From Ostrinia nubilalis (Eukaryota > Arthropoda > Insecta > Lepidoptera > Crambidae), in the NCBI RefSeq assembly GCF_963855985.1, contig NC_087096.1:5394001-5458000 (forward strand): a stretch of DNA of 64,000 nucleotides, in the 5' to 3' direction. Shown here piece by piece: positions 24,248 through 34,909 of the stretch; position 1 is the first letter of the stretch, and the number at the start of each line of letters is the position of its first letter. A model generated the notes under the pieces. The model was not told the DNA's origin, did not search any database, and was given only the letters and a program-made list of their open reading frames with translations. The translations under genes were made by a program, and so were the position numbers.

Positions 24248-24774
24248 TACAGGGTGGAAACGATAAGTGATCTCATTCGATTATTTCTAAACTGTACAAG
24301 ATATTGAAAAACTGATTACTAATCCTGAAAGTACTTCACAAGCTCTATCTAACGATACCAATATTAGGTTACAGAATTAACTGGATCTATCCGAAAATTT
24401 TATGTTTTCAGCCTCCATACTAAATGTATGGCAGGCAAACAATAAAAGAAGTGTTAATTTTTTTAATTAAATAATAAACACTTAAAATGAACTCGTAAAT
24501 TGCATTCCTAATTAAAATTATTATTGGAAAACATTGGTTTTAGGGTTTACTTGCTATAATATTAACAAGACATGAGTGCCATGACTGTGGCTGTACTAAA
24601 TGTATGGAAGTTATAAACATTGAATTTTCGAATGGATTCAGTTTATTTTGTAACATATTGTTAGTACCGTTGGATAGAGCTCGTGAAGCACTTTCAGAAT
24701 CAGTAATCAGTTTTTCGATATCTTGTATAGTTTAGAAATAATCGAGTGAGATCACTTAACGTTTCCACCCTGTA
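24248..24774. mobile_element. TIR element TACAGGGTGG, copy 2
   Basis: TACAGGGTGGAAACGATAAG at the left and ACGTTTCCACCCTGTA at the right are the same termini as at 20101. Interior landmarks (ATGAGTGCCATGACTGTG) are reversed relative to copy 1, so it inserted in the opposite orientation. This copy lacks the duplicated arm and is about 165 bp shorter. Confidence 0.85.
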
Positions 24775-25705
24775 TAGTCTGTTATGTGCTCGCGATGTTC
24801 AAACAACATACCTCTCCACTTGGACGCCAAATGCCAATGCAAAGGGCTTTTGAATATGAAACTCAAGGCACTTCATTCCCATAATCTAGGCTACTGCAAC
24901 CTTCCTTACCCTGTCCAGGTGAACAGTGCAAGCATAGAAGTTCATCACACGAAAAACATTGCAAATATTAATTTACTTTTACTTTGAAATAAAGTCTGTT
25001 TAATGACTGGAAATTTAAGGCCATTCATATTTTATCCAGTTTTTAATAAATGCGTGATTAACATAATTTAAGCGTCAAAACATAGCGGAAGTACAGATTG
25101 CAGTAAATCAACGGGCTACTTTTAAAATTACGAGTAATTTTCAATCCCGAATTCTAGCTACTACGGCCAAATTTTAAACTGTGGTAGGCCTACCTACTAA
25201 GCGATGAAAAATGTTGGACATTTATAATGTCTCTATGTTTTTGTCTTTCACAGCCTAGTCCACTGAGCTCAAAATTGGTTCCCTGGCAAGGCATGTACTC
25301 TGTACGCATGCAAGGATTTCACATTCCTGAAATGCTATTCTATATTTCTTTACTTCTTTTTGTTACTCGTAAACGTCGGTGTTTGTAGCAAAGTGTAAAT
25401 TAATATTGTCACTGACATTACAATTTCATTTTAAAGTCATCTACGGATTTTTTTATATCTGTAGGAATTATACACATAATAAGTGTTAAAAGTTTTCAAT
25501 AACATCATATTCCTTGGAGTTGTGAACAAAATCGACCACACCAATTAACTAGCCCCAATGTATGAATAGATTACAAATGGTATTGTTGCTGGCAATGTCG
25601 CCAGCAATCCTCTTTTGTTTTTTATATGAAGTTTTGTCTTTGTCTCGTCTAAAATACACTGTTTTGGCTCATAGGTAAGTTGACTTTCCATTTAAATCCT
25701 TGATT
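24775..25705. other. No gene recognised
   Basis: A short hairpin TTGCTGGC-AATG-TCGCCAGCAA lies near 25586. Nothing else was seen. Confidence 0.4.
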
Positions 25706-25812
25706 GCACTCAGGAGGATTTGATAAGTGTTGCTGACAACGCTACCCTCGTGGTGGAGTTTTGGGCTGACACTGTGTAGGTTTGTTGTCGACACGAAAAG
25801 AAGAAGAAGAAG
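25706..25812 (+). mobile_element. 5'-truncated non-LTR insertion with target-site duplication
   Basis: The insert of about 107 bp ends in a GAA-repeat tail (GACACGAAAAGAAGAAGAAG). It is bracketed by an 11-bp direct repeat AATCCTTGATT at 25695-25705 and 25813-25823. The duplication plus a simple-repeat tail is the mark of LINE-mediated insertion. The source family was not identified, and it differs from the ATG- and AACG-tailed elements. Confidence 0.85.
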
Positions 25813-25823
25813 AATCCTTGATT

Positions 25824-27280
25824 CTAGGCATTCTAGATTTCCACCAAGCCCTATCCCAAAGTGAAACAGTCCATTCTCACGCGGATCATAACTGGTATCA
25901 TTTGCCCATTTTCGTGAAGATAGCGCCATCTGTTGGAAACTCTTTGAAATAAACCTATTTTAAATAAACCATGAAATTCAGAATATGACACCAGAATAGG
26001 TCTCCAGACTAATAGTTTTAGTTTAATATTATTATTATTATTGCCTAAATCAAATCCGAAAACCCTTTCAGACGTTTATCGTTTATTGTCTTAGATATTG
26101 CGAATAAACAAAACGTTTATGAGATGTTTTGAATTCGTGAACTAATTTAATTAAGAATCGTCCGAAGTTCACAAAGATCATTTGAATTTCAAAAGATATT
26201 AATGTTATTCTGATTCCTCGCAAAATTTTAATTGACTGAGAAGCCCGAAACAATGAATGTTTTGAAAAAATAATAAACAAAATATTGACACAAACATCGA
26301 TCATAAAGTAAACCATTTGTTTGATTATTTGATTTGTAAAGGAATATTAAAGTTAATGTGCGTTGGTATCGGATATTCAGTCTGTAATCATCGTATGTAA
26401 ACCACTGTGTTTTTGTGCAATAAAGTACCTGCAGACACACATAAAACATCAATAGGCATAAATTAATGTTATTAGGATACCTAGCTGCTAGTGCTTCTTT
26501 TAACAACTGGGCTAATTATCTGTTTGATCTGAACAATTTTATTGGTACTGTCTGAAAAGTATTATTCATTTACTTCACAGTTGGTAAAGTATTACGTGTG
26601 TTACATTAATTTTCAATCCGATTCGAATCAGGATATGAAATAATATAAATACTTGTTATGCATAAAAATGCCTAAGTTTCTATCTATTTGATAAATAAAC
26701 CTAAACACTCAAGTCTTAACAACAGTTCTAAAACATTTACCTAAATACAAGTTCGCGAGCTCTGTACAAATCTACCGGCACGACGCCTACGGAGTTACAT
26801 AATTAATATTTTCAAAAGCGACTCCTAATTAGAAAGGGGCGACTTAGCGAATTTTCACTAATCCAATGAGCCAGGTCGCGAGTAACGGGATTAAATAGGA
26901 GATATAATCGCAAAGTCTAAGGAAAGAAGGGAAACAGCCATCTAAATTAATCAGCTGACTTATTCGCACCCGAGATGTAGATACCTAGATACTTTGGCTA
27001 AATTATATTACTGATGGGCTGACTTGGTGAAATATTGCATGCTATTATTCAGGGTTTTCAAACGAAATTTTAGGTGAGGTTCCATTGCAATGGGCATCGC
27101 GATTACGTCACGATGCTCGGTTTATTTTGTTTCCTTTTTCGTGCTTATCTTGTGCAGCCTATTACTGTTATGAGTTGGGGTTTTCTTTCTTTCTTTCAAA
27201 ATAATTGTTATTTTGGAGCATTTGAATTAATGTACTTACTAAAGAGAACCAGAGAACATGCAAGTTAATTAGGTGACCAG
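25824..27280. other. 1.4 kb without recognised gene
   Basis: Several overlapping short minus-strand frames (26083-26506) are AT-driven and unrecognisable. Confidence 0.4.
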
Positions 27281-27366
27281 CCGGGCTAGGACGTGCGCCA
27301 TGATATAATCGTCGTCGATATCATGCAAATCGTGTGAGAGCTCTGCTAAATCGATAAAATGCCTCG
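27281..27366 (+). mobile_element. MITE family 4, decayed copy
   Basis: CCGGGCTAGGACGTGCGCCA followed by TGATATAATC and AAATCGATAAAATGCC aligns with the better copy at 32601. The right terminus is missing. Confidence 0.55.
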
Positions 27367-27591
27367 CTAAAAGTTCATCAAGGACCGCATTCTAAGCTGA
27401 GCCTACATAACGCTACTTATTATCACTAACAATCTAACATCGCTTCCAACTAAAATATCTAACGATCGGTTTCAAAAATTCATCTCCTCCTAAGAAGTTC
27501 CCTTCTTTTCAATTTGTTTATCAGATGACAAATTAAAATCATAAGTTTTACCACGATAGGCCTTCGATGCATGCCACAATATGCTTTTGGT

Positions 27592-27667
27592 GAGGCATTT
27601 TATCAATTTTACTCTATGAGCCCAAACATTTGTCGTCCAAATCATCGCTAAGATTTTATGCCACCTC
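27592..27667. mobile_element. MITE related to family 4, short palindrome
   Basis: GAGGCATTTTATCAATTTTA at the left and AAGATTTTATGCCACCTC at the right are inverted. The middle CAAACATTTGTCGTC matches the copy at 44480-44588. Confidence 0.6.
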
Positions 27668-27973
27668 AGCAGATGAAACTTGACATGCTGTGCCTTTGGT
27701 ACACATGATCCGTCTACATGAGATGGCAAAGTCAGGAATATAGGTTGGCAATGTGTTGACCGTATGGAGAGGTCGGACGAGGGCCAAACACTCGGAGGAC
27801 CCTCGAGCGGCCCTCCACGCGGCCCACGAGAAAAGGGTTCGATAAGTATTTTTTAATATCGGCAATATTGATCGAATCGTACCAACATTGACATGTCAAA
27901 ATATTATATGGGATATAACATCTGCGGAAATTATGAACTAGAAGTTATTTGTGTTGGATTGTTCATTTATAGA

Positions 27974-28218
27974 AGAACTAGCTTTCCGCCCGCGGCTTCG
28001 CCCGCGTGGAATTTTGTCTGTCACAGAAAAACTTTATCGCGCGCGTCCCTGTTTCAAAAACCGGGATAAAAACTATCCTATGTTCTTTCCCGGGACTCAA
28101 ACTATCTCTATGCCAAATTTCATCAAAATCGGTTGCGAGGTTTAAGCGGGAAAGCGTAACAGACAGACAGACAGACAGACAGAAAGACAGAGTTACTTTC
28201 GCATTTATAATATTAGTT
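27974..28218 (-). mobile_element. Helitron (Lep1-like) with ACAG microsatellite, minus strand
   Basis: On the minus strand it opens ACTAATATTATAAATGCGAA and runs through a (GTCT)n tract. It ends with the hairpin CCACGCGGGCGAAGCCGCGG, then GCGGAAAGCTAG. The stem CGCGGGCGAAGCCGCG next to CTAG is a near-perfect Helitron 3' end. On the + strand the microsatellite is ACAGACAGACAGACAGACAG. The Lep1 name is from recall. Confidence 0.85.
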
Positions 28219-28442
28219 GGGATAGTCTATCACTACGACCAATAGTAGCGGAAAATCATACAAAAACGGGGAAAAATATTAAAACGATTTTCATAAGGTC
28301 GTAACGTAACGTTTTCATAGCTCGTAGTATAAATACAAGCTTAAGTAGGATTTATTATGGAATTTAATCACTGTAACATGCCAAAATTTATTAAATTTAT
28401 TTTACATTAGGCAAATTAGTACCTACTATGCTAAATAAAACC

Positions 28443-28496
28443 TTGGAGGAGGCCTTTGTCCAGTAGTGGACGTCATTGCTGACGAACGAACGATGC
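28443..28496 (+). mobile_element. RTE-like tail fragment, AACG-tailed
   Basis: GGAGGAGGCCTTTGTCCAGT followed by AGTGGACGTCATTGCTGACG and AACGAACG is the very end of the AACG-tailed subfamily, heavily 5'-truncated. Confidence 0.75.
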
Positions 28497-28568
28497 TAAA
28501 TAAATAATATAATGCAAACCAGAAATGTTTAACCTGTATTACTGATGCAATAATACATTTACACAATA

Positions 28569-29003
28569 TTGGGACTTCATTATTTCCCCGGTAATGCAAA
28601 CTCAATAATTAAGGATCGCGATATTAAGTTACACGGTAATTTAGGAGCCATTAGAGATTTGGATTTACGTGTTATCTATTTCGGGACTAATTGCAACATT
28701 CGTACCGGAAACAAAACATTAGGCTCTGTTTTATTATTCTTGTTACCTCATTGTTTGCTAAGGACACGGCTAAGAATAAGGTATTTGTATGAAGTCAAAA
28801 TATTCTTCTGTTTATACCTCTTGCTTACATGTTTTTTTACAATTGAGTCTTGTTACCTCACAGTAAAAGGGTTAAAATTGGTTAAATTGAACAATTCATT
28901 CTATTCTATTAGGGGTAGGCTTTTCAGCAAGATGAAATTCATAACATTGCCACAGTATCCACCAACTGCGAAGGCAACCAATGGCTTATGTGGGGCGCAG
29001 TAG
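28569..29003 (+). other. Longest open frame in the window (144 codons), probably chance
   Basis: An uninterrupted frame begins with ATG and has a hydrophobic stretch near residues 75-95 (FFCLYLLLTCFFTIESC). No family is recognisable, composition is AT-driven and there is no poly-A signal or splice context tying it to a transcript. It may be an old retroelement remnant or simply random. Confidence 0.2.
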
Positions 29004-29040
29004 ATGTCGTAGGCTTGATAAGTTGATACCACCTTGAACT

Positions 29041-29178
29041 GTTTTTTTTTTTATAGATTATTACTAATTTGTTATTACACAAATTACTTACTAATAGTCC
29101 CGTTAGCCCCTCGTACTAAACTAAACATGCTTGTATCACGAGTGAGCTCACCACAATAGTCGAGCGGCGGCTCTATCT
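29041..29178 (-). mobile_element. tRNA-derived SINE, minus strand, truncated head
   Basis: Poly-T at 29041-29052 is the reversed A-tail. CCCGTTAGCCCCTCGTACTA and GAGCTCACCACAATAGTCGA match the fuller copy at 42617-42790, which carries the tRNA-like head. In this copy the head is missing after CGGCGGCTC. Confidence 0.75.
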
Positions 29179-29857
29179 AATATGATTTTGTACTTCGGAG
29201 GGCACTTTAAACTGTCCACTCGACTGGCCATCTAAGTTCCCTTTTGTAGCTCTTAAATTCTGACACAACTCATGATAAAAAAATGGTGCATGTATCTTTA
29301 AATACTAGACATTTGCGAAACCAGTGTGCTTTAAATACACAACATTAAGGTCATTACAAGTTACAAGGATTAGTTAATAAAAAAGTGCATAATTTCTCCA
29401 CGCTATATTAAATGTGACACTTATACTAATGACCTAGTAACAGACCTAAATGGAGTCGCAGAACTTTTGACAAGCAATTAACAGAGTGTCACCCCCACGC
29501 TCTAATAAGCTTAATAACGTCTGCGGGCGATTCGTCTTGTGGCGGCTAATCAGGGGGCCTACTCTGGAAAACAATTTGTACGTTCGCTTCTATCCATCTC
29601 TCTTACGTGTCTTGGAAGACTGGCAGCTGACACGAGAAACGTATGAGATGCAACTAACAGCTTTCTGTCCGAAATCATGTCTGTAATTTATTGAAAGAGC
29701 AAGGAAAAAAAATTGTAATTAAATGTACAATAGTAATTTTTATTTTATCTCAACTCAAATCCTTTCAAATGTAAAAAAAAATAAATTCAGAATTATTTGT
29801 ATTTGTACTTTGGAACAGACTTGCACAAAGCGATATTTTTTTGATAATACGAAGATT
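29179..29857. other. No gene recognised
   Basis: A 66-codon frame at 29486-29686 (+) has no recognisable domain. Confidence 0.4.
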
Positions 29858-30040
29858 TTATACATAATTGTCAACAACTTCGAGTGTAGTGTCTCCAACC
29901 TTCAGAGGAGTGGGTACAACACGGGCATTTGACATAATTTTTGTCTTGTCCATGTTCATTTTAAGACCCACTTGTTGAGAGGCTCTACTGAGGCCATCGA
30001 GCATTGTGTTTAGGTCCTCCACGGTCTCAGCCATGACTAC
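29858..30040 (-). pseudogene. Reverse-transcriptase palm fragment of an RTE-like LINE
   Basis: The minus-strand frame reads VVMAETVEDLNTMLDGLSRA, then about 37 residues including GLKMNMDKTKIMS and LEVVDNYV, then a stop. This is the segment just after the YADD catalytic box of RTE-type reverse transcriptases (usual form ADDIVVMAE). The catalytic aspartates would lie immediately upstream and are cut off here. The frame has no internal stop. Both ends are abrupt, so it is an isolated fragment, not connected to the 3' end at 31146. Confidence 0.85.
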
Positions 30041-30493
30041 ATGATTAGACTGATATGACTAGATTTTAGGTACATATCCGCGTAATACATAGATAATATC
30101 AATACTGACTTCGTTCACAACTACTTGTTATGTACGCCACTTATAACACACACTTTATAGCATTCAGAATAAAGAAATGGATGCCAATTTAACAAAAAAT
30201 GTACGTACAAAATCGAGTCGTTACTTATAAATCGCTCATTACATATTTAGTATGCTGAAACAGTTTTACATAAGGTTTTAAACGGTCGTTTCAGCTAGCT
30301 TTCAGTGCTCTCCAAAACTACCCATGTTTCCGCGGTGGCAGCAGCATATTTGCAATAAAAAGCAAAGCCTTCAAGCGACGAGTCAGACAAAGGAATCCAA
30401 AGACTCGAACACACGATAGGAAGGCACAGAAAGACCTTTACAAGGTACGAATTTTTTTACTTTTAGCCATACCTAGTTAAGCAAATACTTCAC

Positions 30494-30546
30494 AGTGAAA
30501 AGACTCAGCAGTGAACGTCCAATGGCTGAAATGATGATGATGATGA
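30494..30546 (+). mobile_element. RTE-like tail fragment, ATG-tailed
   Basis: CAGCAGTGAACGTCCAATGG then CTGAAATGATGATGATGATG is the stop codon and trinucleotide tail of the ATG-tailed subfamily. It sits about 250 bp upstream of the proposed transcription start at 30796. Confidence 0.75.
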
Positions 30547-30793
30547 AAGGGTTAAAACTTAAAGCAAATAAAAATTATAAAAAGTGTCAAGGCGAAATAC
30601 AAAATTATAATAATGTTAGGATAATTTGTAAATAATTTTAATGCCAATAATAAATAATTACAATTTTATTAATATTGGATAATATTGACTGATGTCAGAT
30701 CCGGCAACTCGCTTCGTCGATTCACTCATTCATTCAAGTTATAGGTATTACTCACTCAGTTGTTCACTTTATTGTAGTTCGAACACCGGACAG

Positions 30794-30827
30794 TCAGTCG
30801 CTATCCAACCTCCGCTGTGAACAGACG
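30794..30827 (+). promoter_or_regulatory. TATA-less core promoter: initiator plus DPE
   Basis: TCAGTC at 30794-30799 is a full arthropod initiator with A+1 at 30796. AGACG at 30823-30827 lies exactly at +28 to +32, the fixed spacing required for a downstream promoter element. No TATA box is seen near -30. A second, weaker initiator-like TCAGTT lies at 30756. In insects this promoter type is typical of developmental and homeotic genes. Confidence 0.65.
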
Positions 30828-30900
30828 TCTCGAGGAAAGTTTGTGAAGTGTTTTAAAAGTGTGAAGTGTTGTGATGGACATACTGCTCGAGCAAACCCAG
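30796..30900 (+). CDS. First exon of an unidentified gene, partial (5' UTR plus nine codons)
   Basis: The leader 30796-30873 is followed by ATG at 30874, reading MDILLEQTQ up to CCCAG at 30900. A good splice donor, GTTAGT, starts at 30901. The exon ends in phase 0. Support comes from the coincidence of an initiator/DPE promoter, an ATG and a donor within 110 bp. The ATG context (TTGTGATGG) is ordinary, so the exon could instead be wholly non-coding. No continuation exon is certain in the window, which would make the first intron more than 33 kb. The gene cannot be named from nine residues. Confidence 0.5.
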
Positions 30901-31117
30901 GTTAGTTATTTTTTAATCATAGTTTTCATTCTCCTTTTATTAGATTGTGAAATGTATTTATTTATGTGGTAATATTCTTGTTTGTATTATACACCGTAGT
31001 ACTTTTACTCGTTACAATTACTCCTGAACTCCTTTTTTCACGGGCATAAAACTTGGGGTAGAAAGCACAATGGTTTCGGGCAACGTAGGACCGAACCTGA
31101 AGAAGGGTAACTATTTT

Positions 31118-31429
31118 GTTAATCATCGTCATCATCATCATCATGTCAGCCATAGGACGTCCACTGCTGAACATAGGCCTCCCCTAATGCTTTCCACATT
31201 GATCGATTGGTAGCGGCCTGCATCCAGCGCTTCCCTGCCACCTTCACGATGTCGTCGGTCCACCTTGTAGGTGGACGTCCCACGCTGCGCCTTCCGGTAC
31301 GCGGCCTCCATTCCAGAACCTTGCTGCCCCATCGGCCGTCAGTTCTGCGCACTATGTGCCCTGCCCATTGCCACTTCAGCTTGCTAATCCGTCGGGCTAT
31401 GTCAGCGACTTTAGTTCGTATTTTGTTAA
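31118..31429 (-). mobile_element. RTE-like retrotransposon 3' end, best-preserved copy
   Basis: On the minus strand a continuous frame of about 95 codons reads INKIRTKVADIARRISKLKW, then QWAGHIVRRTDGRWG, then VGRPPTRWTDDIVKVAGKRW, and ends QQWTSYG at the stop 31146-31148. It is followed by an ATG/ATC trinucleotide tail. This is the C-terminus downstream of the RT domain. No stops or frameshifts were seen. It lies inside the proposed first intron, antisense to it. Confidence 0.9.
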
Positions 31430-32248
31430 TGCACTCCTTTAATCCTCACAACCTTTAGTGAGTCATTGAACTTACTACTTATGTCTACATTATACAAAGA
31501 AATTGAACCACCGACACGTGGCACATTTGCGTTTCAGCGAAACTAGCTTTTAGGCAAGCTCTTTGATGTTCAGACATTCACAAAATGATACGTTTATTAA
31601 TAATTTTGGGCAATTTTTCGTGTCTTTTACTGTATTTTTTGTCAGAAAATACCTAGTTTATTGCCCGTGCCTATGCCTACTTACATAAACGACGTAGTTA
31701 AGCCAGAAAGTGTATCGAACTTACAGCGATCAAACATCAAACCCACTTGATTTTCAAACATTTGTTCTGATTGATTCAAAAGGTTGGCAAATTCTTAAGT
31801 TCTACTCTCTTATCACTATAAATTGTAAAAAAGTTGTCTGATACGACATATGAAATTATTTTCTATGGGGCAAATATCGAAAAGTTTTATTGGGGAAAAA
31901 ATCCCATATTCTTGACAAAATGTCCTTATGTAAATGAAAGTTTTTAAGAAATACTCAAAACGGAAATAAAGCATGGATATAAAATATAATTTTTATTTAT
32001 AACTCGCTGTAAAAGGAACTGGTCACTATCGCACAAGTTATAAGTTATACTGATCGCACGATTTTGTGAAATATTTCTAGACTTTTAAATGGTGGTTTAT
32101 AGTGCTGAGGTATCTCTTAATGGCCAAAACGAAATGATAGAGAATATTATGATTAGGGCTGTGCCGATTACTTTCAATCCAACATAGTCGTAGTAAGAAA
32201 GGTAGGTACTGGTATTTATTTGGCAGGGCTTAACAGTATAGTACCTGA
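31430..32248. other. No gene recognised
   Basis: AT-rich sequence in the proposed first intron, nothing seen. Confidence 0.4.
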
Positions 32249-32548
32249 TACTAGCTTTTGCCCACGGCTTCACCTGCGTGAAATTTAGTTTGTCACATAT
32301 CGTCATAATTATAGCCTATGTGTTATTCTGGGTTATAAACAATAATACTGTAAAGTTTCATCAAAATCCGTTTTCTAGTTTTTGCGTGAAAGAGTAACAA
32401 ACATCCAGACATCCAAACATCCAGACATCCAAACATCCAGACATCCAAACTTTCGCATTTATATTATTTTTTTTATGTGATAGGAGGCAAACGAGCAGAC
32501 GGATCTCCTGATGGTAAGTTAAGTAGGATTAGTAGGATAGTAGGATTA
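32249..32548 (-). mobile_element. Helitron with expanded minisatellite and a nested insertion, minus strand
   Basis: The 3' end (minus) is GCCGTGGGCAAAAGCTAG, read on + as CTAGCTTTTGCCCACGGC. The inner string CATCCAGACATCCAAA is repeated three times at about 32402-32449, versus once in the sister copy at 55697. Near the other terminus, ATTTATATTA is separated from AAGTAGGATTAGTAGGATAG by an insert of about 50 bp, TGTGATAGGAGGCAAACGAG plus ACGGATCTCCTGATGGTAAG with a T-run. This insert is itself a dispersed short repeat. Confidence 0.75.
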
Positions 32549-32600
32549 AGTAAACTAGCTGTGCCCGCGATATTTCTGATGAACATAGGCGGTACGAACT

Positions 32601-32725
32601 CCGGGCTAGGATGCGCGCCGTGATATACTCTTATCCATCGATAAGACATGAAAATGTATAGGCAAAATCGATAAAACGGCGCGATAAGCGCTTATCGTGG
32701 CGCGCATCCTAGGTTGTGTCCTAGG
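32601..32725. mobile_element. MITE family 4, best copy
   Basis: CTAGGATGCGCGCC at 32605 and GGCGCGCATCCTAG at 32699-32712 are perfect 14-bp inverted repeats; GTGATA/TTATCG-type pairing extends inward. Related pieces are at 27281-27366, 27592-27667 and 44480-44588. The interior is rich in ATCGATAA. Confidence 0.8.
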
Positions 32726-34110
32726 CCTTCTGGTCAGCTATGTTTAATAATAAAGGCTGCTCTACAATATTTTTCAGCCAATTTAATTTCAACCATTTTT
32801 TTCGCATAGGCAATTTTAAACGTACTTTATAATCCAGGAGCTGGTGTCAACCCTGCGCTTTAATTACTCCCCTATTTTTTGGTGTGCCACTCTCATTTAT
32901 CTGTAGGTGGCTCACCAGAATGGATAGTCGTTAAGCCGCGGATATAATAATATGAATATTATTCCGGTCTGTGCACCTGCGGCCGATGTATTGCGGGCTT
33001 ATACACCGCGAATTATCTGTGCCAGTATTGGGAAACGGTTGACTAAAGCGCTCTGAGTTATTTGAGCTAGACTCAGGTTAATCTGGTTCTCAAGCCAGTT
33101 AGCTTAAGTTGTGGTATGAGGCTACTAGCATACTGGGTCGAGTGGTAATAGAGGGCTATTTTCTCGAAACGAATCTGCTCTTTATTCTCCTAAAATAAAA
33201 GAAAGTCCTATACAATTTTAGTAACTTTTTATCAGCAACAAGATAAAATGTTATTGGAAAGAAAAGATCTAGAAAAAATAGCCGATTCTATTTGACGAGA
33301 TAACAACGCAAGTTAGCTCGTTAACTCGCAAGACGCTGCGCTGTACAGTCAACTGCATAAAAATGATGCCTTCAAGCTTCATCTAATAGCGCTGAATAAG
33401 CTACTTAAAATGCACCACCAGCTTATCTGCTTTCATGCAGCATTTTCATCAATTTGATGTTTAAGCTTAATATTTCAAAAATTATAAATTCACTAAAAAA
33501 ATTTGGCATGAGTTGGATTTCAAGTGTTGAGAACGCAGATTCGTAATTATTGAACTACTTACATAAATTTTCTGTTCAACCTAAAAATAACGGTATTAAG
33601 TTAGCCTATTGTACCTCAATTTTTAACCGACTTCAACAAAAGGAGGAGGTTCTTTGTGTACAATAAGGATTTTAAATAAATAAATAATGATGGTTCAAAT
33701 ATGGATCTATGTTAACAGAAAACATTTTTCTATTTATTCTCACTATTCGACTTGGAATAGCCTTATCGGATACTTACAAAGATTCAATAACAGCGCAATG
33801 TACTAGACAAAATATATTTTTTGCACGCGACCAGTACCTACCTACTTTTCTAACAAAATACGCTTATAATGAGCCATCCTTTTGAGCAAGTTCTTAAATA
33901 ACATCCAGCAACTAAACAAATATATCGGCGCGCTGAACTTGCAAAGAAAACACTGAGACGTGCCTTTGTTAAAACAACTATGAAAACTTTACTTATTCAT
34001 TATACGCAGCTCAAAGTTCTTCAAGAACGTGATTAGTGCGTGATCACGAGGATTCATCTTATCTTTATTATTATTTATTTATTTGGATAACGTTACTTGC
34101 AATTCAAATG
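32726..34110. other. 1.4 kb without recognised gene
   Basis: Unique-looking intronic or intergenic sequence; no repeat family recognised. Confidence 0.4.
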
Positions 34111-34173
34111 AGAGAAAAAAATTGTGTTCTACATTAACCTTGAAGATTAATGTAGAACACAATTTTTTTCTCT
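34111..34173. repeat. Perfect hairpin: 27-bp arms, 9-bp loop
   Basis: The left arm 34111-34137 and right arm 34147-34173 are exact reverse complements (inner stem ATTGTGTTCTACATTAA), with loop CCTTGAAGA. It is the size of a small miRNA precursor, but the A/T run in the stem and the perfect match suggest a recent palindromic duplication. No second copy was seen in the window. Confidence 0.9.
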
Positions 34174-34375
34174 TAATTTTAATAAAAAAAATGTAGGAAA
34201 CGAAATACAGAAAAAGAAACATTTCATTGCTCAAACTATGCTCTTAAAAGTCTAGTCCTCATGAAAAACGTTCTTGTAATTATAATGAGTACCTTTTCCT
34301 TATAAAGTCTACGAAAGCTCGAAAGCTTCTTAAGAAAAAATATGATGTGATTATTAATGTGAATGTAACTTCATT

Positions 34376-34504
34376 CCGACGACCTGATAAAGGTAGCAGG
34401 AAGGCGCTGGATGCAGGCCGCTACCAACCGTGCGATGTGGAAGTCATTGGGGGAGACCTATGTCCAGCAGTGGACGTCCTATGGCTGAAATGATGATGAT
34501 GAAG
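34376..34504 (+). mobile_element. RTE-like 3' end, ATG-tailed
   Basis: It begins at CCGACGACCTGATAAAGGTA (DDLIKVAG) and reads GRRWMQAATNRAMWKSLGET, then YVQQWTSYG and the stop, then ATGATGATGATGA. The frame is intact. It is 5'-truncated within the TRWTDD motif. Confidence 0.85.
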
Positions 34505-34909
34505 TAACTCTCTTCCTGTGTGCATCTATATCCCAGTTGTAAACCACGAAACTACTAAAATAAGGGATATAGCAGTTTGAGTATGTGGGCATTAAACATT
34601 AGCTGAGAAGCGTCGGCGACCGCAATGGCGGGCGCGGTCGAGACCTTCGCGCGATAATTGTTTGAAAGCAACGGACAGCTTTGCGGGTTTCAACCAATTG
34701 ATATGAGTAGTTTAACTTGCAAATTCATAGTTATGCAAAATCGAGACTTAAACAGAAAGACATTATGATTAAAATTGGTCAAAATTATGTGATCTATTGC
34801 TATGAAAAAGAATAGAAGATAAGATATGAGAGTAGCGAGTTAATAGTTATGCAAAATTGAGACTTATACAGAAGGGCAATGTCATGAAAATTGTAATGGG
34901 GAGATCTAA
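34505..34909. repeat. Local direct repeat of about 60 bp
   Basis: ATAGTTATGCAAAATCGAGA with CTTAAACAGAAAGACATTAT at about 34727 recurs as ATAGTTATGCAAAATTGAGA with CTTATACAGAAGGGCAATGT at about 34845, 118 bp apart. It is diverged and non-coding. A GC-rich patch precedes it at 34600-34690. Confidence 0.7.

Noticed and set aside
29858..31429. One continuous minus-strand LINE from the RT palm to the 3' end
   Set aside because: The order is wrong: on the minus strand the palm segment lies downstream of the C-terminus, so these are separate insertions.
31207..31458. 83-codon + frame over the LINE at 31.1-31.4 kb
   Set aside because: It is the antisense shadow of the intact minus-strand reverse-transcriptase C-terminus.
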